Below are positions 1 through 8,257 of a DNA stretch of 64,000 nucleotides, one piece after another. Source of the stretch: a virus. Each line of letters starts with the position of its first letter. Within the stretch, counting starts at the first letter, position 1. The stretch covers positions 1 through 64,000 of the IMG/VR virus record IMGVR_UViG_3300028844_003248. One strand, written 5' to 3'. The notes beneath the pieces are model-generated. The model worked only from the letters and a program-made list of their open reading frames with translations, did no database searches and was not told the DNA's origin. The position numbers and the translations under genes were made by a program.

Positions 1-581
1 AAGATGGAAACGTTTCTGTTAAGTGGGATGGTGCTCCTGCTATTTTTGCTGGTACTGACCCTAGTGACGGAAAGTTTTTTGTGGCAAAGAAGGGGATCTT
101 TAACAAGAATCCTAAAGTTTATAAGACTGCTGCGGATGTCGATGCTGATACTTCTGGTGATCTGGCTGATAAGCTTAAACTAGCACTGAAGTATCTGCCA
201 TCCATTGGTATCAAAGGTGTCATCCAAGGAGACTTTCTATTCGGTCCAGGTGACGTCAAAACAAAAAAGATTAAAGGGGAGTCCTATCTTACGTTTCATC
301 CTAATACCATTGTCTACGCTATTCCAAGCGATAGCCCAAATGCGAAAGACATCACATCAGCGAAACTGGGGATTGTCTGGCACACCACATACAAAGGATC
401 AGACTTCGAATCAATGCAAGCATCCTATGGAGTAGATACCTCTAAGTTTAGATCTAAAGCTGTTTGGTCGCAAGACGCTATGCTACGAGACATGACAAAA
501 TATACTATGAATGAAAAAGAATTGGAGAAAGTAAATGGTCACCTTTCAAATGCTGGTAAGATATACTCTGCGCACCATTGA
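1..581 (+). CDS. KxDG-motif phage protein (DUF6267-like), N-terminal part, 5' truncated by window
   Basis: The reading frame is open from nt 3, so the true start lies outside the window. Near its visible start it has VKWDGAP (nt 18-38) followed by FFVAKKG. KxDG is the nucleotide-binding lysine motif of the ligase/nucleotidyltransferase superfamily, and the arrangement resembles the phage family I remember as DUF6267 (name from memory). The frame stops at 579-581, but the sequence that should follow continues in the +1 frame (535-1056), so this is probably half of one protein. Any enzymatic activity is inference. Confidence 0.6.
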   Translation, partial: DGNVSVKWDGAPAIFAGTDPSDGKFFVAKKGIFNKNPKVYKTAADVDADTSGDLADKLKLALKYLPSIGIKGVIQGDFLFGPGDVKTKKIKGESYLTFHPNTIVYAIPSDSPNAKDITSAKLGIVWHTTYKGSDFESMQASYGVDTSKFRSKAVWSQDAMLRDMTKYTMNEKELEKVNGHLSNAGKIYSAHH

Positions 582-1056
582 AAAGAATCAAGATTTGGCG
601 ATCCTCATCGAAACTTATAACAACACCTTCGTCCGAGCAGGAAGTGTTATCGGAAATACAACACGACATGTATCCAATCTTATCAAATGGATTTCAGCAA
701 AGTATCAAAAGGAAATTGATAAAAGAAAAACTGAAAGAGGCAAGGGAACTCAGCAAGCAAAACTAGATGCTATACTTAGTTTTTTCAGCGCCGAGAACAA
801 GAATAGTTTAAAATTTGTATTTGATTTACAAAAAGAGATCGTTTTAGCCAAGCTAATACTTATAAATAGATTAAATAAATTATCTTCTGTTAAGACCTTT
901 GTAAAGACAAACAAGGGTTATGCTACCACTGGACCCGAAGGGTATGTGGCTATTGACAAAATTGGTGGTGATGCGTTAAAGATTGTTGACAGACTAGAGT
1001 TCTCGTACAACAACTTTTCGCCAAATGTTTTAAAGGGCTGGGATAAAGGCCGATAA
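535..1056 (+). CDS. C-terminal part of the KxDG protein in the +1 frame
   Basis: This frame overlaps the end of the preceding one by 47 nt. From about residue 14 (TIEKNQDLAILIE) it reads like a natural helical continuation and ends with GYVAIDKIGGDALKIVDRLEFS, the type of C-terminus I associate with the same family. There is an ATG at 535 with GGAG seven bases upstream, so independent initiation is possible. However, the first 13 residues look like out-of-frame translation of the upstream gene. Most likely one gene interrupted by a frameshift near 562-575. Confidence 0.55.
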   Translation: MVTFQMLVRYTLRTIEKNQDLAILIETYNNTFVRAGSVIGNTTRHVSNLIKWISAKYQKEIDKRKTERGKGTQQAKLDAILSFFSAENKNSLKFVFDLQKEIVLAKLILINRLNKLSSVKTFVKTNKGYATTGPEGYVAIDKIGGDALKIVDRLEFSYNNFSPNVLKGWDKGR

Positions 1057-1069
1057 TGGAGAAAACCGA

Positions 1070-1495
1070 ATGTTAAGATTTAAAGATCTGTATACTGTTG
1101 AGTATCGTCCTGGTGAGGATGAACATATCAACTATCGTGCCAGTAGACGCCATCACATTGGCGAAGAGACTGTGGACGAAAAACGCACTATGCAGACTCG
1201 GCTCAAACTATCTCGTGCTGCCAGACGCAATAAAGCCAAACTAAAAATGGGCAGAGCAAAAGCTGCTCGTAAGTTTGCTGATATGGACACTCTGAAGAAG
1301 AGAGCCAAGAGAAGTGCCTATAAAGCAATGTATAAAAAGTTGACTAAAGGTGCCTCTGATATTACTCCTGGCCGCAAAGCCGAGATCGAAAAGAAATTAG
1401 CAAAACCTACGTTTCAAGGTAAAATCAACAAAGTTGCCAGAAAACTTATCAAAACTGTTCGTCAACGAGAAAAAGATCGTAAGGCAGCAAAATGA
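1070..1495 (+). CDS. Very basic virion-type protein, 141 aa
   Basis: No enzyme motif is visible. The protein is extremely rich in Lys, Arg and Ala across residues 40-141 and probably largely helical. It starts MLRFKDLYTVEY, one of several N-termini in this block with an aromatic-Lys pattern followed by an acidic residue. Its stop overlaps the next ATG (AATGA), so the two are co-translated. Composition and neighbours suggest a nucleic-acid-associated or packaged virion protein; that is inference. Confidence 0.6.
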   Translation: MLRFKDLYTVEYRPGEDEHINYRASRRHHIGEETVDEKRTMQTRLKLSRAARRNKAKLKMGRAKAARKFADMDTLKKRAKRSAYKAMYKKLTKGASDITPGRKAEIEKKLAKPTFQGKINKVARKLIKTVRQREKDRKAAK

Positions 1496-3378
1496 TAGGA
1501 TCTTTTAAACAATATTTGGTAGAAGACAGTAGGATTATTGTATTCTCTTTTGGGCGTATGAATCCGCCTACCATTGGTCATGAGAAATTGTTAGACGCTA
1601 TGGCAAAAACTGCTGGTAGGAATCCTTACCGCATGTACTTGTCTCAGTCTCAAGACCCCAAGAAAAATCCTCTTAGCTACAAAGATAAAGTTAAGATTGC
1701 TCGTAAGATGTTTCCACGTCATGCGAGGAGTATTCTCAAAGCCGACAAGGTTAAGAATCTGTGGCATGTTGTTACCTCTCTATATGACGAAGGTTATCGC
1801 AATGTAGTTATGGTTGTCGGATCAGATAGAGTAACCCAGTTTGATATTCTTCTCAACAAATACAACGGTAAAAAAGGCACCCATGGGTTCTATAACTTCA
1901 TGGATATTAAAGTTGTGTCTGCTGGAGAAAGAGATCCAGATGCCGAAGGTGCCTCTGGCATGTCTGCATCTAAGATGAGAGCCGCTGCATCTGAAAACGA
2001 TTTTTCAAAGTTTTCTCTCGGTATTCCAAAAGCAGTAAGCAACGCAGAATCTAAAAAGATTTTTAACATGGTTCGTAAAGGCATGGGTCTTAAAGAACAG
2101 ACTGATTTTAAGAGACATATTCAGCTAGATCCAGTATCTGATATGCGTGAGGCATACGTGGATGGATCACTATACTCAGTTGGCGATCAAGTTATTATCA
2201 AAGAAAATGAAGAAGTTGGTGTAGTAGCACAATGTGCATCGAACTATCTTATTATCGAACAACAAGACGGAAAGCGTGTCCGTAAATGGCTTGATGCCGT
2301 TGAGCCTGTTGAAGAGAAGGTAAGTCCATCACAAATCACTGGCTTGGAACGATTCGCTGATAAGCTTCTTGGTAAGTATGGTATCGATGTTGAGTTTACA
2401 CGTCACTTTGCAGATAGAATGAATGATGCCAGAAACAACCCAGATATTAAGGTTGCTGAACTGCAGAAGTTTTTCAAGAAGGTCCATAAAGCCAAGGGCA
2501 ATAAGATCAAGTCAATCGAAGATATGCAAGCTGTTTTGAAGGATCTTCCTACTGATTTGAATATGCCTGTTGTGATTAGACCAAAAGGTAATGATGACAT
2601 TCAGATCACACTCAAGACCATCATGCGTAAAAAAGATTTCAAAACTCCTAATACTATCGTCAAATACGAATCGAGAAACGAGGGTCTTTGGGACAACATC
2701 CGTGCCAAGAGAGCACGTGGTGAGAAGATGCGTAAGAAGGGTGAGAAGGGTGCGCCCACTGCTGATCAGATAGCAAGAGCACAAGAGGCTACTGAAGAAA
2801 GAGATTACAAAAAAGAGTACGAGAACTACCAAGGGAAACCAGAACAAATTGAAAGACGTTCTTCTCGTAACAAGGCTCGTAGAGCAATGACCGCTCTGAA
2901 GGGCAGTAAAGCGGTTAAGGGTAAAGATATCGGACATAAGGATAACAATCCTATGAACAATGACCCTAGTAATCTGAGAACCGAAGATCCATCAGAGAAT
3001 CGTAGAGAGCCAAGACTCAGAAACGAAGCTGCACAAGATCCTGATATCAAGGATAAAAAAGGCACACAGCCAGCGAAGTATTACTCTGGTCTGGGTAAGT
3101 CAACTAAGTCGGCACGTGACGCACACTTTAAGAAGTATGGTAAAAAAAGTGATAGTAGCAATTCTTCATATAAACCAGCACCAGGAGATGCCGACGCCAA
3201 GACCAAGCCAAGTAAGCATACTCTTAGGTTCAAGCAAATGTTTGGTGAAAGCGAAGCACAAGATAGAGCAAAAGATCGTATTGAAAGAGAAAAGAAAGCA
3301 GATGCAGTGCGCCATGATCGTATGTTAGATCGTGCTAGATTAAAAGATACTAGAACAAAAAACAAGGAAACAGAATAA
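1492..3378 (+). CDS. Multidomain protein: cytidylyltransferase-like + HNH-like + Lys-rich tail
   Basis: 628 aa. Residues 1-15 (MIGSFKQYLVED) resemble a T4 capsid-targeting peptide. Residues about 15-200 look like a nucleotidyltransferase of the HxGH class: FGRMNPPTIGHEKL near the start and GMSASKMR where an ISST-type motif is expected. A middle region (about 220-390) is a domain seen in other large phage proteins. About residues 460-505 carry an HNH-like signature (IGHKDNNPMNND, then NLRTEDPSENR). The C-terminus repeats a LRFKQMFGESE segment. The combination suggests a packaged multi-enzyme or DNA-associated protein; no substrate can be assigned. Confidence 0.7.
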   Translation: MIGSFKQYLVEDSRIIVFSFGRMNPPTIGHEKLLDAMAKTAGRNPYRMYLSQSQDPKKNPLSYKDKVKIARKMFPRHARSILKADKVKNLWHVVTSLYDEGYRNVVMVVGSDRVTQFDILLNKYNGKKGTHGFYNFMDIKVVSAGERDPDAEGASGMSASKMRAAASENDFSKFSLGIPKAVSNAESKKIFNMVRKGMGLKEQTDFKRHIQLDPVSDMREAYVDGSLYSVGDQVIIKENEEVGVVAQCASNYLIIEQQDGKRVRKWLDAVEPVEEKVSPSQITGLERFADKLLGKYGIDVEFTRHFADRMNDARNNPDIKVAELQKFFKKVHKAKGNKIKSIEDMQAVLKDLPTDLNMPVVIRPKGNDDIQITLKTIMRKKDFKTPNTIVKYESRNEGLWDNIRAKRARGEKMRKKGEKGAPTADQIARAQEATEERDYKKEYENYQGKPEQIERRSSRNKARRAMTALKGSKAVKGKDIGHKDNNPMNNDPSNLRTEDPSENRREPRLRNEAAQDPDIKDKKGTQPAKYYSGLGKSTKSARDAHFKKYGKKSDSSNSSYKPAPGDADAKTKPSKHTLRFKQMFGESEAQDRAKDRIEREKKADAVRHDRMLDRARLKDTRTKNKETE

Positions 3379-3641
3379 TGCAATTTAAACCAATCGGCGC
3401 TGTAATCACTTTAGACAGTGCATCAGGCAATCACATAAACAGTGCTAAATCGGTTTATGTTTCAGCAACCGCTGACGCCACTCTCACCCTAAAAGATTCA
3501 GCAGGACCAAACGGAACAGTTATTGGCAGTCTACAGATGCACGAGAACAGTTCCATCATCATTAATAAAAAACCTATCGAAGGCTTATTCTCAACTGGAA
3601 CTGCTTCTAAGGCGACTAAAATTTCATATCCAAGAGGCTAA
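3378..3641 (+). CDS. Small beta-rich structural-type protein, 87 aa
   Basis: Starts at the ATG overlapping the preceding stop (TAATG). The sequence alternates short hydrophobic and polar stretches with many Ser, Thr and Gly (for example SVYVSATADATLTLKDSAG), typical of a small beta-sandwich such as a head-decoration or fibre-associated protein. No recognisable family. Its place among virion-type genes supports a structural role by inference only. Confidence 0.55.
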   Translation: MQFKPIGAVITLDSASGNHINSAKSVYVSATADATLTLKDSAGPNGTVIGSLQMHENSSIIINKKPIEGLFSTGTASKATKISYPRG

Positions 3642-3642
3642 C

Positions 3643-4026
3643 ATGATTCGTTTTAAGCAGTACATCACAGAAGATCCTTCAAAAGGTCTCAAAGCAAAAG
3701 CTGAGAAATCTGGTATGCCTGTTGGTATTCTGAGAAAAGTTTACAACCGTGGTGTAGCTGCTTGGAAAACTGGTCACCGTCCAGGGACAACTCCTCAACA
3801 GTGGGGCATGGCAAGAGTGAACTCTTTTGTAACCAAGTCTTCTGGGACATGGGGTAAAGCAGACTCAGATCTTGCTTCTAAGGTACGTAAAGAAGATGTA
3901 GAAACAACTTTTGCTGCTAGAAAATCAGAAAAAGTTACTGGACCAGACGGTAAAGTAAAAATAAGAATGGTTCCTGTGGAAAAAGATGTTATTAAAAAAG
4001 ACAATACACCAAAGGGTAGCAAGTAA
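3643..4026 (+). CDS. Conserved phage protein (DUF5824-like), 127 aa
   Basis: The start is ATG 3643, right after the preceding stop; an upstream ATG at 3523 would read through another gene. N-terminus MIRFKQYITEDPSKG resembles a capsid-targeting peptide with an I-x-E cleavage-type site. The core GVAAWKTGHRPGTTPQQWG, RVNSFVTKSSGTWG and KADSDLA is a well-conserved phage signature I recall as DUF5824 (name from memory). Function unknown; the setting suggests a protein packaged with the DNA. Confidence 0.65.
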   Translation: MIRFKQYITEDPSKGLKAKAEKSGMPVGILRKVYNRGVAAWKTGHRPGTTPQQWGMARVNSFVTKSSGTWGKADSDLASKVRKEDVETTFAARKSEKVTGPDGKVKIRMVPVEKDVIKKDNTPKGSK

Positions 4027-5504
4027 TGCCACTTAAACCATCAGACGGTGCGAAAGCATATGTAAAAGATTTTAAAAAATCAAAGGCACCTCAGTTTAAA
4101 GGCAAGTCTGATAAAAAGAAACAACAGATGGCTATAGCAGCATATCTAGACGACAAAGATGATCAAAAGGAAAGCACAATGGAAAAGTTCAAAGCACACA
4201 TGATGTATGACCCTAAAACAGGCAAGGGTTACAAAGCAGAAAAAGAAGCCGATCATCTTCGTATGAAGAAAATGGGCTATAGTCATGATAAACCAGAACC
4301 TGTTGAAGAAGCAAAGAGTGGTACAGGCTATGAACTATACCACAAAGACTTTTCTAGTGCGATGAAGCATGCGTATAAACACGCCAAAGACAAACTCAAG
4401 ATTGAGATTGATCCAGAAGAAATCGACAAAAAAGTAGCATCAGGCCCACGTAAACCATCTAGTGGTAAAACTAACTCCTACCGTCTGACTGACAAGTCTG
4501 GTAAGAAGGGTGTTCAGATCCAAGTTGCAAATCTCGACAACAAGAGATACGAACTCAATATGTACAAAGAAAGTTTGGATGCTGCAGTCGAACTTGATGA
4601 AACAAAGAATACTAAAAAACTTATGAAAAATAAGTCTATTGTAGATTATGTGAGAAAACAACAAGAAAAAAATAGAAAAGCCGTTGCAAAGCCTGGAGGA
4701 CATAAAAAAGTTGGTGCATATGGTAATGAACCAAGATTTAATAGTGGTCCTGATTTCACGGACATGGTAGCAGATGCGATAGGACTGAGTAGTATGAGTC
4801 TTAGTAAAAGGAAAGCATTTGATCCTGAAGCTGAGTATGAAGCGATAGCAAGAAAACTTGGTCTTCATAAGTTTGAACCTAAACTAGAAGAAAACTTGGA
4901 TGAGAGTACACTGTACGAGAACAAATCTCTCAAAACACTCGTATCCATGGGTATGCTATCCAAACCAAATATGGCAAAAGTTGATAGAGCCATGCGTGGC
5001 TTGAAAGACCCTGATGGTAAAGCACTAACATCTCTTGTAGATGATCTTGTCAAGGTTCTTTCTGGTGGAGAAATGAAAGAAGCAGTTGAACTTGATGAAA
5101 AGTTCCGATCAGCAAGACCTTCTAGTAAAGAAGTTAAAATGGCAATCGGTATTGCAAATGACCCTCGTTACAAAGGTGGTAATATGACAGGCGCTGTAAA
5201 GGCGATTGAAAAAATAAGAGATGGGTTATCAAAATATCGAGACGTTGCGGCTGCTTTACAAAAAGCAAATGAAAATCTTGAAGAAGCACCTCGTAGAAAA
5301 CGCCCACCTAAAATGAGTGGTGATTCTATTGCTATTCAACGTGCAAAAGATGCAGAACTCAATAAAGCTTTGGGCCGCACTAAGACTGGACGTAAAAAAC
5401 CTCAACGTACAATGACCTCTACACAACGTTCTCTGGCGTCTATCCAGAGAAGAGAACAGCTAGAATTTATTAGATCAAGAATGAGAGATCGTCATGGTAG
5501 CTAA
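4026..5504 (+). CDS. Lys-rich phage protein with repeated LDE/LEE motifs, 492 aa
   Basis: Starts MPLKPSDGAKAYVKDF and overlaps the previous stop by one base. It is Lys- and Glu-rich without an enzyme motif. Four L-x-E segments of similar context recur: AAVELDETKN, LEENLDEST, EAVELDEKF and NENLEEAP. T4 prohead protease gp21 cuts after L/I-x-E, so the protein could be a processed internal capsid component. An internal segment (STMEKFKAHMMYDP) echoes the FK-type N-termini of its neighbours. Function is otherwise unknown. Confidence 0.6.
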   Translation: MPLKPSDGAKAYVKDFKKSKAPQFKGKSDKKKQQMAIAAYLDDKDDQKESTMEKFKAHMMYDPKTGKGYKAEKEADHLRMKKMGYSHDKPEPVEEAKSGTGYELYHKDFSSAMKHAYKHAKDKLKIEIDPEEIDKKVASGPRKPSSGKTNSYRLTDKSGKKGVQIQVANLDNKRYELNMYKESLDAAVELDETKNTKKLMKNKSIVDYVRKQQEKNRKAVAKPGGHKKVGAYGNEPRFNSGPDFTDMVADAIGLSSMSLSKRKAFDPEAEYEAIARKLGLHKFEPKLEENLDESTLYENKSLKTLVSMGMLSKPNMAKVDRAMRGLKDPDGKALTSLVDDLVKVLSGGEMKEAVELDEKFRSARPSSKEVKMAIGIANDPRYKGGNMTGAVKAIEKIRDGLSKYRDVAAALQKANENLEEAPRRKRPPKMSGDSIAIQRAKDAELNKALGRTKTGRKKPQRTMTSTQRSLASIQRREQLEFIRSRMRDRHGS

Positions 5505-5772
5505 AGATGAAGGACGTTTGGATAGAATAGAACAAAAAATTGACAAGATGTCTGAAGCTATCATTCAGATGGCTCGACTTGAAGCGAAGATAGATAACTA
5601 CGAGATCTATAGAGAAGAATCGTGGAAAAGAATGAACAAGTTTTCCGAGAAGCTAGATAGCATCGAGAAAACAGTAGATGATAACCACAGAACAGTTTCT
5701 ACCATAAATAAACTATTCTGGGTAGTAATAATAGCAGCAGCAGGTGCTATAGCAACAAATTTATGGATGTAA
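5494..5772 (+). CDS. XhlA-like coiled-coil protein with C-terminal membrane anchor
   Basis: 92 aa. Residues 5-68 form a heptad-rich coiled coil (RLDRIEQKIDKM..., KLDSIEKTVDDN), and residues 70-90 are a single hydrophobic helix (LFWVVIIAAAGAIATNLWM). This layout matches holin-associated XhlA/hemolysin-type proteins of phages. It overlaps the previous gene by 11 nt. A membrane or lysis-accessory role is an inference; it could equally be a virion membrane-contact protein. Confidence 0.5.
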   Translation: MVAKDEGRLDRIEQKIDKMSEAIIQMARLEAKIDNYEIYREESWKRMNKFSEKLDSIEKTVDDNHRTVSTINKLFWVVIIAAAGAIATNLWM

Positions 5773-5785
5773 GAGGACAACCAAA

Positions 5786-6559
5786 ATGAAAACACAAGAT
5801 ATTAAAAATATTGCACTTGCTCTGAAAGATATCAGAGAAGGCGCAATGAAACGTGGCAAAGATCTGGATACGTACAGAAAAGAACCCCCAAAAAAAGAAG
5901 ACAACAGCAATGATGTCTCTGATGATGGTGAGGGTCTGGACAAGGTACAGCCGAAAGCTGTAAAGAAGAAGTTCAAGGATCGTAAAGACAAAGATATCGA
6001 CAACGATGGTGATGTTGATTCTTCTGACAAGTTCTTGCACAAACGTCGTAAGGCTGTGAGTAAGGCTATTGCTTCTAAGAAAAAACCGAGTGCAGAAAAA
6101 GATGCAGATGTTGAAGTGCAAGAAGCAAAGTTAATGTCACGTGATGACGTGGCAAAAATGGTTGCTAAGAAATTAGGTAACCCGACAAAACAGGACAGAT
6201 ATGACACAATTGCAGCGATTAAATCTGTTCTGAACAAATCACCAAATCAAAAAAGCCTTGCTACTGATAGAGAATTTATTGATGACGTTCTGGATACTCT
6301 ATTTAAGAAATATAAATTTAGAGAAATGAAAGAAGCTGCAACACAGAAACCAAACAATGGTGCAGATGCAGAAGACGGTCTCTCACCAAATGGTAAAAAG
6401 ATGATGGCTATGAAAACTGATGCTCCAGAAGGCGCTGATATCACAAAGGTTGCACCTAAGACTTTTGCTGCTATGAGAGCATCTGGCAAGAAAGCGGCAA
6501 TGCGTAATAATGACAACCCACAAGGTGATAAAACACCTCCTAAAAATGATGGTAAATAA
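5786..6559 (+). CDS. Lys-rich protein with EF-hand-like calcium loop, 257 aa
   Basis: Residues about 70-90 contain DKDIDNDGDVDSSDKFL, a DxDxDG-type calcium-binding loop like those of EF-hand and dockerin modules, followed by a basic helix (HKRRKAVSKAIASKKK). The rest is Lys/Asp-rich and probably disordered, with a folded helical stretch at about 115-175. Similar loops occur in uncharacterised virion proteins of T4-like marine phages. Calcium binding is plausible from the motif but untested. Confidence 0.6.
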   Translation: MKTQDIKNIALALKDIREGAMKRGKDLDTYRKEPPKKEDNSNDVSDDGEGLDKVQPKAVKKKFKDRKDKDIDNDGDVDSSDKFLHKRRKAVSKAIASKKKPSAEKDADVEVQEAKLMSRDDVAKMVAKKLGNPTKQDRYDTIAAIKSVLNKSPNQKSLATDREFIDDVLDTLFKKYKFREMKEAATQKPNNGADAEDGLSPNGKKMMAMKTDAPEGADITKVAPKTFAAMRASGKKAAMRNNDNPQGDKTPPKNDGK

Positions 6560-6699
6560 TGACAGATAAAACCTTTCTGACAGAAGAAAATCCAGATAAG
6601 TCCATCCCAGATATGATGGACCCAAACTGGTGTGAAGAATGTGGCAAGGTGTGCGAATGTGCTCCAGGTGAATGTGAGTGTAACAAGAAAGAACATTAA
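6559..6699 (+). CDS. Small cysteine-rich protein, 46 aa
   Basis: The start ATG 6559 overlaps the previous stop (TAATG) and the stop overlaps the next ATG, so it is embedded in a translationally coupled string. The C-terminal half holds six cysteines (CEECGKVCECAPGECEC), suggesting metal binding or a zinc-ribbon-like knuckle. No family recognised. Confidence 0.5.
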   Translation: MTDKTFLTEENPDKSIPDMMDPNWCEECGKVCECAPGECECNKKEH

Positions 6700-7061
6700 T
6701 GAATGAAGATTTAGACGGTGATCTAATAATCTTTGCAGCAAAACATTATTATAAACCGTCTGGTCATGTTGATCCAGAAGAATTTTATGATGATATGAAA
6801 AGATTTAAATATGTGAAGCGGTTACTCAATCGCTACTTAGAAACTGGAATAGTGAGTGAGAGACTACTACTCAATCACTTCATTGTATTATTTAATGTGT
6901 TTGGGAACTATGCTGCACTCAAACTAATTGTGAACAAACTGGATAAGAAACATTTACCTGCAGTAAAATCGTTTATGCTATTTCTACATCAACTGGCACC
7001 AAACCAGATGGTAGATATTAAAACAGATGAAAACGTAATAGAGGTATTAAGGAAAATATAA
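6699..7061 (+). CDS. Conserved phage protein, 120 aa
   Basis: The sequence is compact, acidic to neutral and helical, with the pattern EEFYDDMKRFKYVKRLLNRY, then SERLLLNHFIVLFNVFG. Near-identical patterns recur in many T4-like and other tailed phages as a conserved protein of unknown function. Stop-start overlaps on both sides (6699 and 7061) couple it to its neighbours. A virion assembly role would fit the neighbourhood but is inference. Confidence 0.65.
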   Translation: MNEDLDGDLIIFAAKHYYKPSGHVDPEEFYDDMKRFKYVKRLLNRYLETGIVSERLLLNHFIVLFNVFGNYAALKLIVNKLDKKHLPAVKSFMLFLHQLAPNQMVDIKTDENVIEVLRKI

Positions 7062-7642
7062 TGGGCATTCTAAAGACAGCCGCTGATACAGTCTATACGT
7101 TCAGATTTCTGGCGTTGCTAGTCACGCCATTTGAAAAGACTAAAGCATTTGAAGCTGGTATCATTGATGAAAAAGGTAAAAAGAATAAAAACTACCAACT
7201 TAACACTGTTGATAGCAGAGAAGCATATAGAAACTACTACACCAAGTTTCATAGGCTTGTGTTTAATATTAAGAAGTTGATCCCAGCAGGACGACTTGGG
7301 ACATATGCTGCAGCATTATACCTTTTAAAGGACCACTATTCTGTTCCAGAGATTGCTATCAGAAAAGGTTTGAAAAGTGTTGGGGCTACACCAGACGAAT
7401 ATTTGATAGAAGAAAATGAATGGTTTTTGTTAGAAGATGGTGCCATATCTCCAGGTGTATACCGAGTAAAGGGAGAGAAGGCTCTAAACCTCACAGGTGA
7501 TAATGTTGTGAGGTCGAGAGATCAGATCCGAATAGGAGAAGATAGTTTTCCAGTTGGAGATCTTTTTGGTATAAATATATACGAAGCAACGCATATAAAA
7601 ACAAATCAAAAGATTTACGTTACCACTCAGGAGTTAACATGA
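7061..7642 (+). CDS. Conserved T4-like phage virion-type protein, 193 aa
   Basis: Begins with a hydrophobic helix-like stretch (TAADTVYTFRFLALLVTPFEKTKAFEAG), then YTKFHRLVFNIKKLIPAG and TYAAALYLLKDHY, a set I recognise from conserved uncharacterised proteins in marine T4-like phages. The C-terminal third is beta-rich (PGVYRVKGEKALNL, DSFPVGDLFGINIYEA). Always seen next to the preceding gene in the phages I recall. Function unknown, probably structural. Confidence 0.6.
   Translation: MGILKTAADTVYTFRFLALLVTPFEKTKAFEAGIIDEKGKKNKNYQLNTVDSREAYRNYYTKFHRLVFNIKKLIPAGRLGTYAAALYLLKDHYSVPEIAIRKGLKSVGATPDEYLIEENEWFLLEDGAISPGVYRVKGEKALNLTGDNVVRSRDQIRIGEDSFPVGDLFGINIYEATHIKTNQKIYVTTQELT
7570..7577 (+). 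promoter_or_regulatory. Possible T4-type late promoter (TATAAATA)
   Basis: A perfect TATAAATA octamer lies inside the preceding gene, 62 bases before the start at 7639. T4 late promoters need only this -10-like box. Because the region is AT-rich the match could be chance; the conserved boxes at 61 kb are better placed. Confidence 0.3.
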
Positions 7643-8256
7643 AGACCTTTTTTGAAATCCGTGAAAATATGGCGATGAAGATGAAACTCATCAACAAGAT
7701 GAAGAAAGCATCACCAGCGGCTAAGAAGGCATTAGAAGCGCCGTCACGTGTAGACAAGAAAAAAGAATCCGTTGAAGAAAACTTGGATGAGATTACTGTC
7801 AAAGATGTAGCCAACCAAGTTATGATGAAGACCAAAGCAGATGCGGCACGAAAGCGCCGAGGCAGAAACATTGATCAACTTAAAACAGGTCTTGATAGAC
7901 TAAAAAAAGGTCTGAAAAAACAAATGGACCCTATCAAAACACCTATCAAGACACGTCTCAACGCCTACACCGAAGAGAAAGATCCGAGGTTGAAATCTGC
8001 TGGAGTATCAGGCTTTAACAAACCAAAGAGAACTCCAAGTCATCCTAAAAAATCTCATATCGTGGTAGCCAAAGAAGGTGACAAAATCAAAACTATTCGT
8101 TTTGGTGAGCAAGGAGCATCAACCGCTGGAGACCCTAAGAAGGGAGAAAGCGATAAGATGAAAAAGAAAAGAGCATCATTCAAAGCAAGACATGCCAAGA
8201 ATATCGCCAAAGGCAAAATGTCTGCGGCATATTGGGCTAATAAGGAAAAATGGTAA
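7639..8256 (+). CDS. Basic packaged-protein candidate, 205 aa
   Basis: Starts MKTFFEIRENMAMKM, closely resembling the MKTYQEFIAE capsid-targeting peptide of T4 internal proteins. Residues 43-54 contain EENLDEIT, the same L-x-E context as in the 492-aa protein upstream. The C-terminal 70 residues (HIVVAKEGDKIKTIRFGEQG, then ASFKARHAKNIAKG and AAYWANKEKW) form a small basic domain that recurs in phage and large-virus proteins. Strongly basic overall. An internal head protein ejected with DNA is the favoured guess. Confidence 0.6.
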   Translation: MKTFFEIRENMAMKMKLINKMKKASPAAKKALEAPSRVDKKKESVEENLDEITVKDVANQVMMKTKADAARKRRGRNIDQLKTGLDRLKKGLKKQMDPIKTPIKTRLNAYTEEKDPRLKSAGVSGFNKPKRTPSHPKKSHIVVAKEGDKIKTIRFGEQGASTAGDPKKGESDKMKKKRASFKARHAKNIAKGKMSAAYWANKEKW

Positions 8257-8257
8257 A

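Noticed and set aside
1-581. KWDG motif as a DNA or RNA ligase
   Set aside because: Only motif I is visible; the other nucleotidyltransferase motifs could not be identified, so no ligase call was made.
861-868. TATAAATA as a late promoter
   Set aside because: Lies inside a coding frame about 200 bases from the next start in AT-rich sequence; likely chance.
2512-2937. 141-codon open frame on the minus strand inside the 628-aa gene
   Set aside because: Lies opposite a well-supported coding frame, has no ribosome-binding site, and its low-complexity hydrophobic translation looks like an antisense shadow.
5747-6237. Two overlapping minus-strand hydrophobic frames that look like membrane proteins
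   Set aside because: Antisense of Lys/Asp-rich coding sequence gives Phe/Leu/Ile/Val-rich translations; not evidence of a membrane gene.
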